A DNA stretch of 64,000 bases from Tachypleus tridentatus. Its lineage: Eukaryota > Arthropoda > Merostomata > Xiphosura > Limulidae. The notes beneath the pieces were generated by a model that was given only the letters and a program-made list of their open reading frames with translations, was not told where the DNA came from and ran no database searches. Shown here one piece after another: positions 1-38,905 of this stretch (positions are counted from its first letter, which is position 1; every line of letters begins with the position of its first letter). The position numbers were made by a program, and so were the translations under genes. Where the stretch lies: contig NC_134830.1 in the NCBI RefSeq assembly GCF_004210375.1, positions 68,302,326 to 68,366,325 on the forward strand. The letters run 5' to 3'.

Positions 1-1893
1 GATGGATCAGTAGAGGGCTGGCAGCTCTGGCTAAAACACAGAATATAGACAGAATTATAACATCACATGACATAATTAAAAGCAGCTAGTTTATTGCTAG
101 GTAATCTTAATCTTGGGGGAAGAAACTTTTAAGGCAACTGAAAAAGTCCATTGGGTACTCCACTATGAGTTGGGTAAGCTAATACAGGAGTACTGTTTAA
201 TTCTTTATTTGGTTTGTTCAATGTATCCTCACAATCAGTAGTCCAATAGAACCTTACATAGTTTATCAAGTAATTCCTATAAAGCACAAGCTATGTTAGA
301 AAATGATTTTACAAAATGACAAAAGTAAGAGTGTAATTCAGGAAAAACTCTTGCTTTCTGCAAGTTCCTGATGTTATTCAATTCTGAATAGATTAAATCA
401 CAGATGGCTTTGTGGTATTCCTCTGTGCTACCTATGTTTCTCTGGATGATGAAACAATCCACACTCAGGTTAAGGTTCTCCTTCTTCAACCAAACCAGAA
501 TTTCCCCTTGTTCCCATTGTAAACATTATCAAGGGTTTTTCCCTGTGTGGTTACACCATCCAAATGGATGAGTAGAACATTCTGAACAGTGTTTGAGTCT
601 CAAAAAAAGGAAAGCCAGAACGTACTAATTTATTTCAACAACAGTTAGAAATTAACTATTTGCATAGTTTGAATATTAGATACAAAAATTGTTCAAAATC
701 TAATGTGTAATGTATTTCACTAAATCACAATACATTGTTTCAAAATATAATCTGTCAGCCTTTATTTATTTTACTCTATAATATTTTTAGTCAAGAAAAC
801 ATTTAAAAGCTCTAAAAATATTTAGGAAAACTATTTCTTAAGTTTTGTCTTAAAAGACTTTTCAAGAATACAGCCTCAGGTCTGTGGTTTTTAAAATAAT
901 TGCTAATAAAATAATGCATTTCCATTTATTATTATAGTAATAAGTTGTTTTGCTATGATTCTAATGTTAACTATGCCTAACATATAAATAATCCAACATA
1001 ATAATATGAAGTTAGTGTTCCTGCTGGTAAACACAGTAACTTTCACTACCAATGTGAATTGAATCTGTCACTGAATGCTCAATACTTCATTAACTGAATT
1101 ACTCATATTTATGTTATATGTATCTTTGTTTTGCATAAAACATGAAGCTTTTCAGTTCTCAACTTTCATGAACCTTCCACATATTAATGCCACATACCCT
1201 CTTGCAAATATCTAAATCAAAACATTAAAATTATATTACAGAAAAATTTAATGTATGTTGCTTAATGAAGATAATTTTTATTAAATCACCTGAAAAGTAG
1301 TTTTAATTTATTTCTTTACAAGCTGTTTCTTCTAATTTTTTCTGAAATATTAATTATACAGCAGATATTAGTGAATAAGATGTGAAAAATAATGCAATAT
1401 ATATTGTAAAACTTCAAGGAATGTTTTGTAATGAAAATTGGGGCTACAGATTTGTAAAGGGATGTGATTTTTTTTTCATAACTTAACGTACTAAACAATA
1501 AGCAATATTTATCAGCATTCTGAGTTCAGCTCTAGTTTAATTTATTATTTGAATCCCACTGAAACTGATCTCTACTTTTCCACTAATTAAATTATGTACT
1601 GCATAGTACCCACTGATGATGATAATAATTAACTTTTATTTATTTTTCTTAACATATTGTTTTCTGCATGTTCATTAATTTTTATAACATATAACATTTT
1701 GTATATATTTACATAGAAATGATTATTTCAAAAATGTTTTGTACAACGTTTTTATTTTTTATACATATTTATTCTTTTTTTTCTAAAACATTATAAAATT
1801 GAGTTGATATGTAAACAATGTGATCTTGTAATTTATAATAGGGTAAATTTTCTACATTTACAATATACTTTATCCATAACTCTGCAATTTTAG
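1..1893 (+). other. presumed par-3 intron (upstream of first visible exon)
   Basis: AT-rich sequence ends in a pyrimidine/T-rich tract and TAG acceptor at 1891-1893. No exon with par-3 similarity was found. A minus-strand coding-like stretch around 180-600 is discussed under findings. Confidence 0.6.
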
Positions 1894-26539
<24,646 letters not shown>

Positions 26540-27405
26540 TATTTGTCCCAGTTCTTGTACATATCTTTATTCATGCCAACTCTCAAGTGGTTCTGCAATC
26601 ATGGTTTAACATTTGTACAGGTTTTGTTAAAAATGTTTAGAAATTTACATCCACCAAGAGAAAGATAATGTCTGTTAGTTATGTGAAAGGATTTCACCCT
26701 TTCATCAGCTATTGTTTGGAAAAAAATAACCAACTATTGTCTTCTTAAGATAAGAAGTGACCATTATCAAAATATAAAACAATTATTGGACCTCAATTAA
26801 TATGTCATATGGATCTTACCAGCTTCCTCTGACAGTAAAGATAAGTATTACTGATATTCTCAAAAGAAAAAATATTTTGTCCAGTCATGCACCAAAATAG
26901 TTTGTGTTCTTTGTTTAATCTTCTGCAGTATGAACTGATTTAAGGTCACATACATTAATGCACAAGTTCAACTGATTAAAATGTATTGTGAATTCTAATT
27001 ATTACTACTTAAACTGGATAACAGAACCTGTGAGCTATTGAGCAATTTTTTCTATTTCATATGTACAGTATTTAATGTCAGTGACCCCAATTCTGTGTTC
27101 CATAAATGTACAGAATCTTGGACTGTAATCAAGGGTTGTGGCCAAAGAATCTGTTCCTTTCTAGCAACAAGTAATTTAAGGTAAATATTAACTTTAAACC
27201 TGATTTGTACCTAGAATGTACAAAATATGCAATTTCAAACTTTTAACTACCACAATAGTTAAATTTACTATTTCACACTGTTTCTTTTACATGGTTTCTT
27301 TGTAATTGTAAATTTATTTTTGTACCTAAGTACAGATAAATTTCAAGCTACAGTTGGAACTTTTTGAAATTTTAGCCTTGCAATGTACTATTATTATTGA
27401 TAGAT

Positions 27406-27411
27406 AATAAA
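27406..27411 (+). terminator. par-3: candidate par-3 poly(A) signal (proximal)
   Basis: First AATAAA on the plus strand after the par-3 stop codon. Confidence 0.5.
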
Positions 27412-27674
27412 TTTGTATCATTTGAAATCCTACCCATTAATTTGTATTCTGAGCCATTATAAAAATTTTTCTATACTTCTTAAAATTTATATATATTTTT
27501 TATTATACATATGTAGCAAAACCTTTAATAAGTTGAGAATCAACATCTTCAATATTTCCATAAAAAGTACATTAGAATTGTATTCATTGTTGAGGGTAAT
27601 GCAGTGTATACTTTGATTTCAAAATACAAACTTCATGTATGATTTGTAATGTGTGAAATAAGATAAGAGATTAT

Positions 27675-27680
27675 AATAAA
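27675..27680 (+). terminator. par-3: candidate par-3 poly(A) signal (distal)
   Basis: Second AATAAA after the par-3 stop, followed within 20 bases by a GT/T-rich stretch (CAGTCTGTTC). Confidence 0.45.
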
Positions 27681-27700
27681 CAGTCTGTTCAATACAGTAA

Positions 27701-30700
27701 TTTAAACCTAATATAAGTGTGTACATTTTGGCCACAGAAAAATATATACATTACCTACAAGGGTTCAGGTGCTGTTATAATGCGTAAACATATCAGTTCT
27801 GTTAAATCAAGTTGCAAAAGTCAGTGAGAAAATATTGATAATATACATAACATAGTAAAATGGCATAATTCACAAATTGGGCTATTACTGCATTCTGTTT
27901 ATTCAGTTACCTTATTGACAATGATCCCCCATCCCTACTGTTTATTTAATTAAGTCAAAAGTAAAGAGATATGAAAGATACTAAACAGCTTGTCTTGTTA
28001 TAATTAAAAGAAAGAATTATAGTACAAAACAGAAATAACTCTATAGTGGCTATAAAATCTGGCAAGCCAGTTCAGAAGGGTGTAACTCAACTGTGATAGT
28101 ATTGAAATTCACATGGTATAACATGACTGAGCTAATGCTACCAAAAGAGGTGCTGCCAGATAGTGCTATCATGATTCTAGAGTATTACTTGTGGTTGATA
28201 ATTACTAATGCTCCTTTCTTCTGTTTCTCACTTCATTAGATACATAAATACAAAGAGCATTTACATAAGGTTGAAAGTAGCATCTTGTTGAATGTTTTGT
28301 CTTGCATATCATGGCAATCATGCTCTATGAATTTCTCACAGTCCACTGTTGTGTCTGAGTTGCACTCTTCTGAACCAGGTGCAAGACCATAAACCAACCT
28401 GTACATTGTAATCTTAAAAGAGAATTTTCACACAGCCAGCACTAAGACTAATTTCATGAAGTTCTTTACATAATGTTAAGCTCTAACTAACATACAGATT
28501 TAAGCAAAATTTGAAACATTTCATTATTACCAATTTCAGAGAGATTTAGTCTGAAACAAAATTTTATGTACAGTCAGGTTACATTCTAATGTATGGGTGA
28601 AAAACTACATTTATATCAACTGAAGTTTTTCTTAATCTGGAGACAAAATAATAATTAACTGAATACAAGTACATGAGTACAGAATTCCACAAAACTGAAA
28701 AGTGAGTTTAAAAATTTACAGAACTGAGTCAAGCTAAACAAAATAATAAAAGCAATGTTAAATGAACTCTAGTTTGACAGTTACTGAACTAAATATAAAA
28801 CTTAAATTCATAAAAAAAAACATTGTAACACTCAAAATTAAACTTATGCATGAAGGTTATTTTATTTTAATAAAAATAGTTATGTATCATCTATCTTCGC
28901 TTTAAACATTTCCAAGATTATGCCCTTCAGAACTAAATGCAATTACACCCTGAGATACATCTGAAAACAATTTATAGAAAATGTACAAACAAAAAGAAAC
29001 AAGTTATTTTAATTAGTAACTGCTAAATGAAGAGAAGGAAAGTTAATTACATACTTTGACATACCTATACAATTAAACAATGGCTTTATGCTAGTTTTAA
29101 AACAAATAATCCCAACATCCATTTCTAAAGGTTTATTCTATACCTAAGAATATAAGTAAAGTATGAATGTTGTGCTGCAACTTCTAGTAAAATAACCCTT
29201 GGCAACAGCTTGACACTTTCAACCTAAATATTTAACTACTTTTCAACTCCAATAACAAGACAACAAATACATTAATCTAAGTTACTGCTAATTTCCACAC
29301 TCAAACTAGTTTCCTTTCACCTAAAAAATGTTTCTTGTTAATGCCAAAACTAGAATTTAGATGATAAATGTGACCAAATAAAAGCAATTTAATAAACTGG
29401 TATCAAAAATGAGAAGACTTAAGTGGAAGGATGGCTGGGTAAGTCACCAATGTTTAGAGGTTGTATCTTACAGAAACACAATAAGTTTGATAAAGATATG
29501 GTGCTACATAGACTTTAAAAATTACAAAATGTATATAAAATGTGTATATTACATTATGCAATGAATGTTATGAACACTATTTAAGCTACCAATGATTCAC
29601 ATATATAATCTGACTTTCAAATCAAACACCTTACAGTACATGCATAGATACGCAGGTAATATTAACAAGTTCCTGTTGAAACATATTTAAGCCTTGGAAC
29701 TTTACAATGGATAATCTTATATACTGAAGTAGATCTATGCACATAAATGGATTTCAGATATTTACAAAATATGTAATAAGTTTAAGAGAATAATTGTCAT
29801 TTCTAGGAACAAAACAAAGTTGGGGCATACAACAGTGCTGATAGATCAGTTTAAATTTTTTAACTTCCAAGAATCCAAAGTAAAGAAAATACCTGTTAAA
29901 ATACAGGTAAATATAAAACATAGAAATAATTATATCATCAATTCCAGAAAGAATTTTAATATAATAAAAGAAAACAAACTGCAAAATTTTTGCTTTAAGA
30001 TTTTTTATTAGTCTTAACTTGGTCACTTGAAAAAGTCACTGTAAAAGATGAGCGACCAAAGGTTTCTTAACATGCTTGCACACATTTACATAAAACACAG
30101 CTTCACTTTCATTGGAAGTGTGGCTAATGACCACCTTCTGATTCTTGTCTGTCAAACTTGCATGTTAACAGCAACAATTTAATTATGGAACAAGTCCAAA
30201 GAACAAAGTGTCACTACAAATTTCCTATCAGATCAGACTGTAGAAAAGTACTCCTGGACGCCCACAAATGCGTGATATCCACAAATACCTACAAGTTTAT
30301 CTGATGAGTTGAAAGAGACCAGAAGCATACTGGTGTATAGGATTGTGTATGAGGCTCTCAAGCAGATTCCTGGATGTAAAGTTTAAAAGTTCTTCAAAAC
30401 CTTTGAACAATTCCACTTAGTTTATTAAGAGAACATGAAAACCAGACACAACTTTTAATCTTCTTATTACTGACAACAAATCAAGGTTTTTATGCATTTG
30501 CAGCACCATGAAAACAACTGTAAACAAACAAAAATCCACATGAACCAAAAGTATTATTTTAACACCTACAATAGTCAAGTAGGTTTTCTGTTTGCTGCAA
30601 GACTTTTCCAACTGAGAATTAAAAGGATTAAAAAGTCTCACAAAATAAAGCATAAGATTTCTTCTGCAATTTCTGAAAACCATACAAAGCTATAAATATT

Positions 30701-33700
30701 TTCATAATTTTACTTTAAACTGTTTCAGACCAGGCTTTGCCTGATTTCCATTAGTCACTTATTCCTCTTTCTTTTAACAATTTAAGCTCTCCAAAAAGAA
30801 AACATTCAACTTAAGAAATACATAAGTTTATAAGCTTATTTTCAAAACGCTATCAACAGGTCATATACAATTCCAACTTGCAGTGATTTAATTTCTTATT
30901 CAAACTTTATCTATACTTGCTGAATGGAAAAAACAAAAAAACTGAATCTCTTTGTAAAACTAAAAATGTCTGACAATTTGTTTTGTAAATATTTAAAATT
31001 GAAAGAAAAACAAAAATCAAGACTTTGAAACTAATTATATATTACTGGCCACTTTTCAAAAACGTTTGTACACTACACAGTTCTACTACTAAATTTTTTA
31101 TCCAGTGTACTCTGATAGAAGGACGAAGAAGTTGTAATCATGACAATATCAATGTACACTTCATGTGGGAGACTACTCATAAAATGTGTACAACTGCATA
31201 TTTTTTTTTTAAATAAAAGGAAATGGATGCCATCAAACACTTATAAATAAGAACAAAAAAGTACAATTAAACTTTTGTTTTTTTCATATTCAAAACATTC
31301 AATTTATGATGTGGAAAGGGTTGGTCTAACAACATTCTTTACTCTATTTTCAATAACATACAGCATCAGTTTAATAATTAATACCTACTTACTTGAAAAC
31401 ATAGACTTTGTTTCTAGACTGTCTCTCTTAATTTTTATAAAAACAGTGATTTTTAGTATGTAAAAATAAAGATGGAAACTTCTAGTTAACATTGTTAAAC
31501 AGGCACTTTTCCACTTTTAATTAAAAATAATTCATGTCACTTTAGTTACAAAAGCACAACTTACAATGGAATGCTTTTGCAGAGTTCATACAGACTTCAA
31601 AAAATAAAACTCAACTCTTTACAGGATTCTCAAATCCTACCACACAACATTAAATTTGTGAATTTGTCCACCTAGTACCTGTCATCAAAAACAGAAACAG
31701 CCTTAGGTCTTGCAAGACATAAATGTCCATCACCAAACATAAAGAAACCCTACTCTGATAACCAAACTTCTTAGGATTTTCTAGAACCATGGCTTAAAAA
31801 GAGATGTTCTTCATGATTTCCAGTAATTGAATATTTAGAACCCATCTTCTATGACTTTCAAGGATGTAAAAAAGCCTGTATCAACCCTGCTTTTATATTT
31901 TTATTAATTGAACCATTACTTATTATATGTTTTGAATTTTAAAAAACCCTTATAACAATCTAGTACTAGATCAGAAATATAAACATACTACAGCCTCTAC
32001 AGAATGTTTTTCCCACCTAACAGTGGTAGAGCAGGAATAAAAACAAATTTGAACTATGAATGTTTCCTTGCTTTCTGTGGAATGTTTGGAATAACCATGT
32101 TAGCACTGAAAAAAAGCACCAAATGTTAGAAAAAATATTCAAAAAAAAAATCCAGTTACATTCTCCTTGGATTAATGTTGATTCAATGATAAATCAAGGT
32201 TCAAACCCTAAACATATGAGCTATAATAACTTATTTCTAAAACATTTTCATAGGATCATCCTTCCTTTTTTCTGAACAAATTACATTTTAAAATCTTCAA
32301 TGAAATTTTTCACTTTTAAAAAGTAATCAACACAAAATATTTTACATTCCTCAATTATTATTTGTATGAATGACCTTGAGATATACAACACACAAGTTTA
32401 TAAAGAAGGCATTTAACCTGAATAAGCAAATTCATAAATACAAATGTGTCAAATTCCTATGAAAAGACATTTTTTTAAAATAGATCACTGATATCCTCCA
32501 CTCTTTGGTTCATAAGTTTCTCTTCCAGAAAATAAATTCATCAAGCATACCATTTCAACTTCCAAACAATTTCTCATAATCTGAACAAATAAACCATAAA
32601 CAGATATGTCTCTTTGCCACACCTTTTTACTAATACATATAAAGAAAGCTGTCTTATAAAATTTAAATACTGAATTTTGTTTGCAGTATTCCTTTTCTTG
32701 AGTTGTTTATTCTGACTTGAAATGAGTATAACCTTGAAAATAAAAGCTCCAAATGCCATAACTTTCTCATTTCCTTTCATTTAAATAACATTACAAGACA
32801 ACAGCACTAAATGTACAATATACCAGATTTATAACACTTTACCAAACCAACTACGCATGTACAGAAAAAGCCTGTGTTATAAGTTGTGTTGTCAAAACGT
32901 AACTGGATGATTAAAGATATACACCAAAGAGCACAAACACAATTTCAGCAGAAGCGTTAAAAAAAAAGTTAAAGGAAAACAGGAATGTATGAATTTTGAG
33001 GTTTTTTTGTAAAACTTGGTCAGTTTGAACCAAATGAGTTCCCTTCTCACAATCTTAAAAGATTAATAAAGGGAAGAAAAAGTTAAATACAATGCTTGTA
33101 TTCAATGAAATGCATCGTTTTTTCACAGACCACCCCTTAAAATACTCTTCAGAAATAATTCATGAATAACAGTTCATTTAAACTGAGCATTACTTATCTG
33201 TACTTCTAATAGTCCTTTAATTAAAAAATTATAGAATGTTCAGAGTTCAATTTCCAAGCAGCTAACTAAAATAAAACAATAGTCAATGTGTTATTATTCT
33301 ACAGGTTTTTATCTAACAAGTACCCAAGCTTTCAACATCAAGAACTGTCAGAAGTATTCTGAAATAATCAAACATTTAATTTTTAAAGCAATTACTATCC
33401 ATTTTTATTGCTATTACTTACAAATTTTATTTGTTATGAAACCAAATTTTTTTAAGTATTCTCCCATTACACTATTTGTTCTAGATGGCTCACTTATGAT
33501 ATAAACAAAATGCAAAGTTTATGAATGTACATTAATTTGTTTCAATAGTTTTTGCAACTGATGGATTTTAAAATTTTCCAGAATTAATGTGTTTTAAATT
33601 ATTAACACTCATCCCTAATTAGATGTAAAACAAAGAAAACAAGCTTAAAAAAACCTTTGTTCCGAGAATGTTAAGTTGGTGTCAAACACACTTAATGAGC

Positions 33701-34765
33701 AATCAGTTACTAACTTCTTTGAACGTGTTTTGGTTCTTAAAATGTAACTTCTTGCAATCTTAAGAAAAATCTGCTCTCCTATCAGTAACCTATCCACAGT
33801 AAAAACATACAATCTATCCAGGACTTCTTTGGGAATATGCTAAAATTTCACTCTTTCTTTCTTCCTAACTACTTTCTTATTAAATCAAGGAAAAACAGAG
33901 CTTGACAAATTCTATAAGACAATAAAAAGCTGACAATGAAGGCACAAACTCTAATACGTTCACCCTTTTAAGGCATTCAATGTGACAGTTGCAAAGTTTT
34001 TCGCTGGAAACTTTAATTCAATTTCCCTAAACCTTTTTATCTTCAACTTAGTTTTGATAAGACTTTCTCAGTAGTTTGTTCTGAATCTCTATTTCTAACT
34101 AGAGACTCTCAGCACAACCTATTAAGGGTGCATGCTGTAGTCTAATAAGATATATCCACCTACATCTAAAAATCCTATAGCTAAACCTAAAAACAGACAA
34201 GAGACATTATAATGGACACAAATAAACACTTTATAAACACACATGAAGTTGGAAAAACACCAAAGAAAAACAATTTTGGCTCAGTCTAGAGCTGACTCAA
34301 AAGCCAAACATTTAAACATCACAAAAAATAATCACATGAAACAATTTTTTTATATCCATTCAAAAAAAAACAAAAAACACTAAAGTCCTAAAGAACAGTG
34401 TCTTAAGTTACAATATGTAAATGTCTGCCACACCCAAAATTTTCTTTTCAAATATAATAAAACTAGAGAACAGTGTTCTAAAAATCTACATTACTTCTAA
34501 ATCTCTGTTAATGGGGCAATGGCAGCCATTTATGAAAAAAATTGCATTCACTCAGCTCTCATTTCTCTTAAGTTAATAACAACGGACACAAACCCAAATC
34601 AGGTATGTCCAGATATAGAATCTCGACAAATAACATTCTCTCAGCTTTTAAAAATAGCCTTTGGGATCAATAGTAAAATAAAGGTACTTCTCTGAAAAGT
34701 GTAAAACTGCTTTCTTTAAAGATGCTAAGGAATTTCACTTCAAAAATAAAATAAAGCAACAATTT
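27701..34765. other. AT-rich gene-poor interval between the convergent genes
   Basis: No exon, RNA gene or recognisable transposon seen on either strand; open stretches are short and low-complexity. May include extended 3' UTR sequence of either gene. Confidence 0.5.
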
Positions 34766-34876
34766 TCAGTCTTGATCATCTGGATCAATAGAGAAGGGAG
34801 CAAAAAGGAGTTTAGGGTCGTCAACACCTCCACTTGATATATGGAACAATCTGAAGATGGATACCCTTTTATTCCT
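34766..34876 (-). CDS. candidate alternative last exon of the RBMS/shep gene
   Basis: On the minus strand an AATTTAG acceptor is followed by 36 open codons and TGA, ending SSGGVDDPKLLFAPFSIDPD plus DQD. The acidic, compositionally protein-like C-terminus stands out from AT-rich surroundings. It enters in phase 0, matching the phase 0 end of exon 43408-43500, so it could replace the 39911-39988 last exon. The acceptor tract is poor. Further upstream the same frame has stops. I do not recognise the peptide; it could instead end an unrelated gene or be chance. Confidence 0.4.
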   Translation of the reverse strand, partial: RNKRVSIFRLFHISSGGVDDPKLLFAPFSIDPDDQD

Positions 34877-35329
34877 CTAAATTCAGATCTAGAAATATAT
34901 AACATCAAAAAATGTGGTAAAATGCATAAAAGCTTTTACAGTTTTATTTTCACAAGGTTAATACCATCACTCAGTTTTGTATTTCATGTTGCATTTACAA
35001 AAATAAATATCTTAAAAATTCAGACAATTAAGCTAAGCCTATGAATAATTAAATGTGCAAAAACATTTCTTATTTTACTTGAAACAAAGAAAAAACCATA
35101 CAGAGTTGCCTGTAAGATGTTTATATTGATGAGTGAACTGAATAATACTATAATCACAAGTGCCTTTTTGTTTTCAATGAATTTGTATAATCTATTAAAA
35201 GATTAAACCTCAACAATTAAAGTTTGAAGTAAGCAAATATGCTATTATGTTTTTGATTAATGCATTATTATCCTGCTAATATTTGTTTTGTGACAAAATT
35301 GAATCTGACTATGGGTCCAGGTGCAGTGC

Positions 35330-36240
35330 ACTAAGTACATAAAAATACAGAAAAAATTACAGTAGTTATATCAACTTTTGATAATGTATGCATATCTTCA
35401 CAAACGTTTGGAGATTCAGTAAATATTACAAGGCTTTTTTTTATACAAAATTTATAAGTTTCAACTAAGTATTAAAATTTTTTATATTAAAGATCTGCTC
35501 AATTTTGTTTTCCTTTTCAAATGCTGAGACTATAAAAATATTCAGTGATTTTATGATTAAAAAATACTTTTCATCTGAAAATTGTCAATTTCATTTGTGT
35601 AATTTACATAAACCTACTAAATAAATTTCAAATTTTTTTATAGAAATTTTGTATTTGATCTGTTATTTTCTCTATCTTAACTCTGTAGTTTATCAATTTG
35701 ACTGACCATGTAACCACCAAAAGAAAATAAATCTAAATTACTATTTTTTGTCCTACAATGACTAGAGATTGTAACAGGAAATTACAAATGTTTATTCTAA
35801 ATATCTTAAAACAGTATACACCTATCTATCTATTAATTTTTTGTTTTATTGACTTATGATTGCCATCTGGCTAGTAATACTACCACAAAATGTTGCAAGC
35901 CACACGGCACAAATGCAGCTCATGTTACTCTACTGAAAAGCATAAAACTGGCTTTTCCAAAGCATAGATGTTTTACTGTTCACAGTCTTGCAACTAGCTT
36001 ACCAGCATTTTATAAAAGACAGTGACATTTCAGTTACCATACATTAGAGATGTTTATACTATTTACTATTTACAAACAAGTTCTTACATTTCAGTTATTT
36101 TTCTTAAAACACAGAACAGTAAATAAAAAAATCTATAGAAAGCAATGATCTCTAATACTTATAATGTTATAAAGTTGTTTATACTTAAGCATGACACTAG
36201 CTAAGCCTAGTCAAATTTTGCACATGGAGTACATAAAGCA
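35330..36240 (+). repeat. diverged repeat, copy A
   Basis: Shares ordered blocks with 37240-38060 and 40211-40900. Examples are CACTAAGTA, GATTTTATGATTAAAAA, TTTCTTAAAACA and CTAAGCCT followed by AAATTTTGCACATG. Nature unknown; looks like an old dispersed or segmental duplication. Confidence 0.5.
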
Positions 36241-36661
36241 ACATATACTTCCAAAATCAGAATTCAGGTTCAGTTGGGTAATTACTGTTATTATACAAGG
36301 GCTCAAGCTTCATTCTTCTCGTATAACTTAGTTTATGTTTACATTATTTCTTGAATACCATACTTATTTTCTATACATAGGTAGAATTTTAATTTAATTA
36401 GTAGTGATAACTGTGTTGTTACAGAAGTTTGTATTTACATTATTGCACTTTTTTGCAATTGGTATATCAAAGTGCTCATTACAACTTTTTCACAGTTACC
36501 TCTACATTTAATTAAACTACTTTATCATCAATGTAAACAAATAAACTTAGCATCAAAATGTAGTTAATAAAACATATTTTTCTAAATGATATATTTATTG
36601 TCTTCCCTTTTCTCTAATTTGTTAACTACCTCTCTGAGAAGTACACAACATAAATTACACA

Positions 36662-36795
36662 TTTTCTATACAGTGCATTATCTATTTCTTTGCTCTATGA
36701 TGATTTATACTACATTAGTTATAACCAAGTTTCAAATTTATTGTTTTCTATACAGTGCATTATCTATTTCTTTGCTCAGTTTCAAATTCCTTCTC
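36662..36795. repeat. local direct duplication, 82-bp offset
   Basis: A 34-base segment starting TTTTCTATACAGTGCATTAT occurs at 36662 and again at 36744. A following AGTTTCAAATT block is repeated with unequal spacing, so the second copy carries a deletion. Confidence 0.85.
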
Positions 36796-37239
36796 AGAAG
36801 AACCAACAATGAACTCAGCTTAATTTTAAAGACTCTTATGTCAGAGTTAGAATACCACAGAAATTATGATATAGAACAATACTGTTTGCTATTTTTACCA
36901 TTATTACATGTTTTTAGGTGCAGTATTTAATTAAGTAAAAATTTATTTAGTGTAATAGTACCATTAGTTTTAAAAAGTGCTTAAATTTTATTGAAAGTTG
37001 ACAGCAAAAAAAAAAAAAGAAGTAAGTACTAAATTTCTTGTTTTTCATATGTTCTTTAATTATTATTATAAAAGTAACTAAAATATCCAAATTAAAAACT
37101 TACTAGGTTAGATGAAGTTAATTTAGGTAAAATTATGTAAAAAAATTCTTCAAGGGGTATACTCAAGCAGATCTTGCATGTTAACCCTTTTGTAACAGGC
37201 TTGTCATAATATCCATAAGTTCACCTACACATTTGTACA

Positions 37240-38060
37240 CTAAGTATTTTCACATGCTATACTGAAAGTTGTAGTATAAATATTTAATGTGTGCAAATGT
37301 GTAGACAAACTTGGTCTACTTTTAGTAAAGATTACATGCATCTTGTACACGAAAAATCAGATTTTTAATAGATATTTTTACTACAAATTTCTTTGAGAAA
37401 ATAGAGTTTCATTACTAGTCTGTGATTTTACGTTATGATTAAAAACCTATTCTTCATCCACAAAATCTCAGCTATTATTTGTATAATCTCTAAAACTTCT
37501 AAAACTAAGTACATTTCAAACATTTGTTTTAAGTAAGACTATTTTATGTTATTTTTTTCATTATTAACTATGTAAAATCAGTCACTTAAACCTCACAATC
37601 AAAATAAAGAAAATAAGAAATAACTGTAAATTATGCTTTTTTTCATAATAGAATGATTATAGATTGTAGCACAAAAATACAGATGGCTAGTCTAAGTAGA
37701 AGTCTCATAATGCTCTATGTATAATTTTTTTTATTATATTGACCTTCAAAATCATGCCTACCCAACATCACATAATTTACATTGACTTGGTGCATATACA
37801 CTCATGTTACATACCCAGTGATATAAAACAGTCTTTTAGCCTTCACCGTCTTGGCTGTGTTTTAGTGGACTAGTATTTTGTAATACACAGTCACATTTCA
37901 ATCGTTATACATTATATATGTAAATTTATTATTACTATTTAGAAATAAATTATTAATCTTATCTTTCTTAAAATATAAAACAATAAGTCAAGAAGTAAAG
38001 CAAACAATTATCTCTCCTCACTATGACCTTTGAATTCAGTTGCTAAGCCTTTAAAATTTT
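37240..38060 (+). repeat. diverged repeat, copy B
   Basis: Colinear with copy A over about 0.8 kb, with many substitutions and gaps. The clearest shared end is TGCTAAGCCT followed by AAAATTTTGCACATGATG. Confidence 0.5.
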
Positions 38061-38639
38061 GCACATGATGGGTATCAAACATATTTTTAGGTTTTATATA
38101 TATAGTTAAATAACCAAAAAATCAAATAACTACACTCATACCATAGAATTCCACATTTAGTAACTAAGATGTGTTTAGATTTTAAACATGAAACTTTAAG
38201 CAGACTAAAGACATAGCCTACCTTCTTGAAATATTGGTTTTTATAACTGGTAGCCTTTTCACAGATTAAAATAACTGAGAAAAGCACTCTGGGGACATTC
38301 TAAGCTGTTCATTAGTTATTGATTTATCTGCCATATATTGAAGAAAGTATATCTAAAGGACCATTTCAAAAAATGGAAAGAAGTGCACAGGACAACTGCA
38401 TTTGATTTAGCACATCAACATCCCAATTTATACAAAACTACAGACTTAGTATTTTGACATCAAAAACATCTAATTTTAATAGTGCTGCACTTATCATACC
38501 ACAAGACTCACTGATATTTATATTTAGGCATGTTCTTTTAATATTTACTTTTAAATTAAGAAATTAACTTATATATAATAAAGTGTGAATTATAACCCAC
38601 AACCTGATACCAAACTTACTATCAAAAATTCATAAAATA

Positions 38640-38905
38640 GTTTGTTTTTAATTTTTTACAAAGCTGCATAAGGGCTATCTGCTAGCCATCCCTAATTAAG
38701 TAGTGTAAGACGACAGGGAAAGCAGCTAGTCATCACTACCCACCACCAGCTCTTGGGCTACTCTTATCATTAAATGTTGGGACTGACTGTCACATTATAA
38801 TGCCTCCATGGTTGAAATGGTGGGCATGTTTGGTGTAACAAGAATTCAAACCTGGGAGTCTCACATTACGAGTCAAGTGCCCCAACAACCTGGCCATGCT
38901 GGGCC
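38640..38905 (-). mobile_element. tRNA-derived SINE (266 bp), minus strand, with target duplication
   Basis: Minus-strand head GGCCCAGCATGGCCAGGTTG with B-box-like GGTTTGAATTC. The body contains AGAGTAGCCCAAGAGCTGG, then TGACTAGCTGCTTTCC, then ATAGCCCTTATGCAGC, and the tail is T/A-rich. ATAAAATA is duplicated at 38632-38639 and 38906-38913. Resembles an abundant horseshoe-crab SINE as I remember it. Confidence 0.88.

Larger units (their letters stand above)
26540..27700 (+). other. par-3: par-3 3' UTR
   Basis: No open frame follows the stop. The first AATAAA hexamer is at 27406-27411 and a second at 27675-27680, giving UTRs of about 0.9 or 1.15 kb. The exact cleavage site is not visible. Confidence 0.6.

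Noticed and set aside
36586..36930. 114-codon Leu/Phe/Ser-rich open frame
   Set aside because: Composition is that of T-rich noncoding DNA, and it spans a local duplication.
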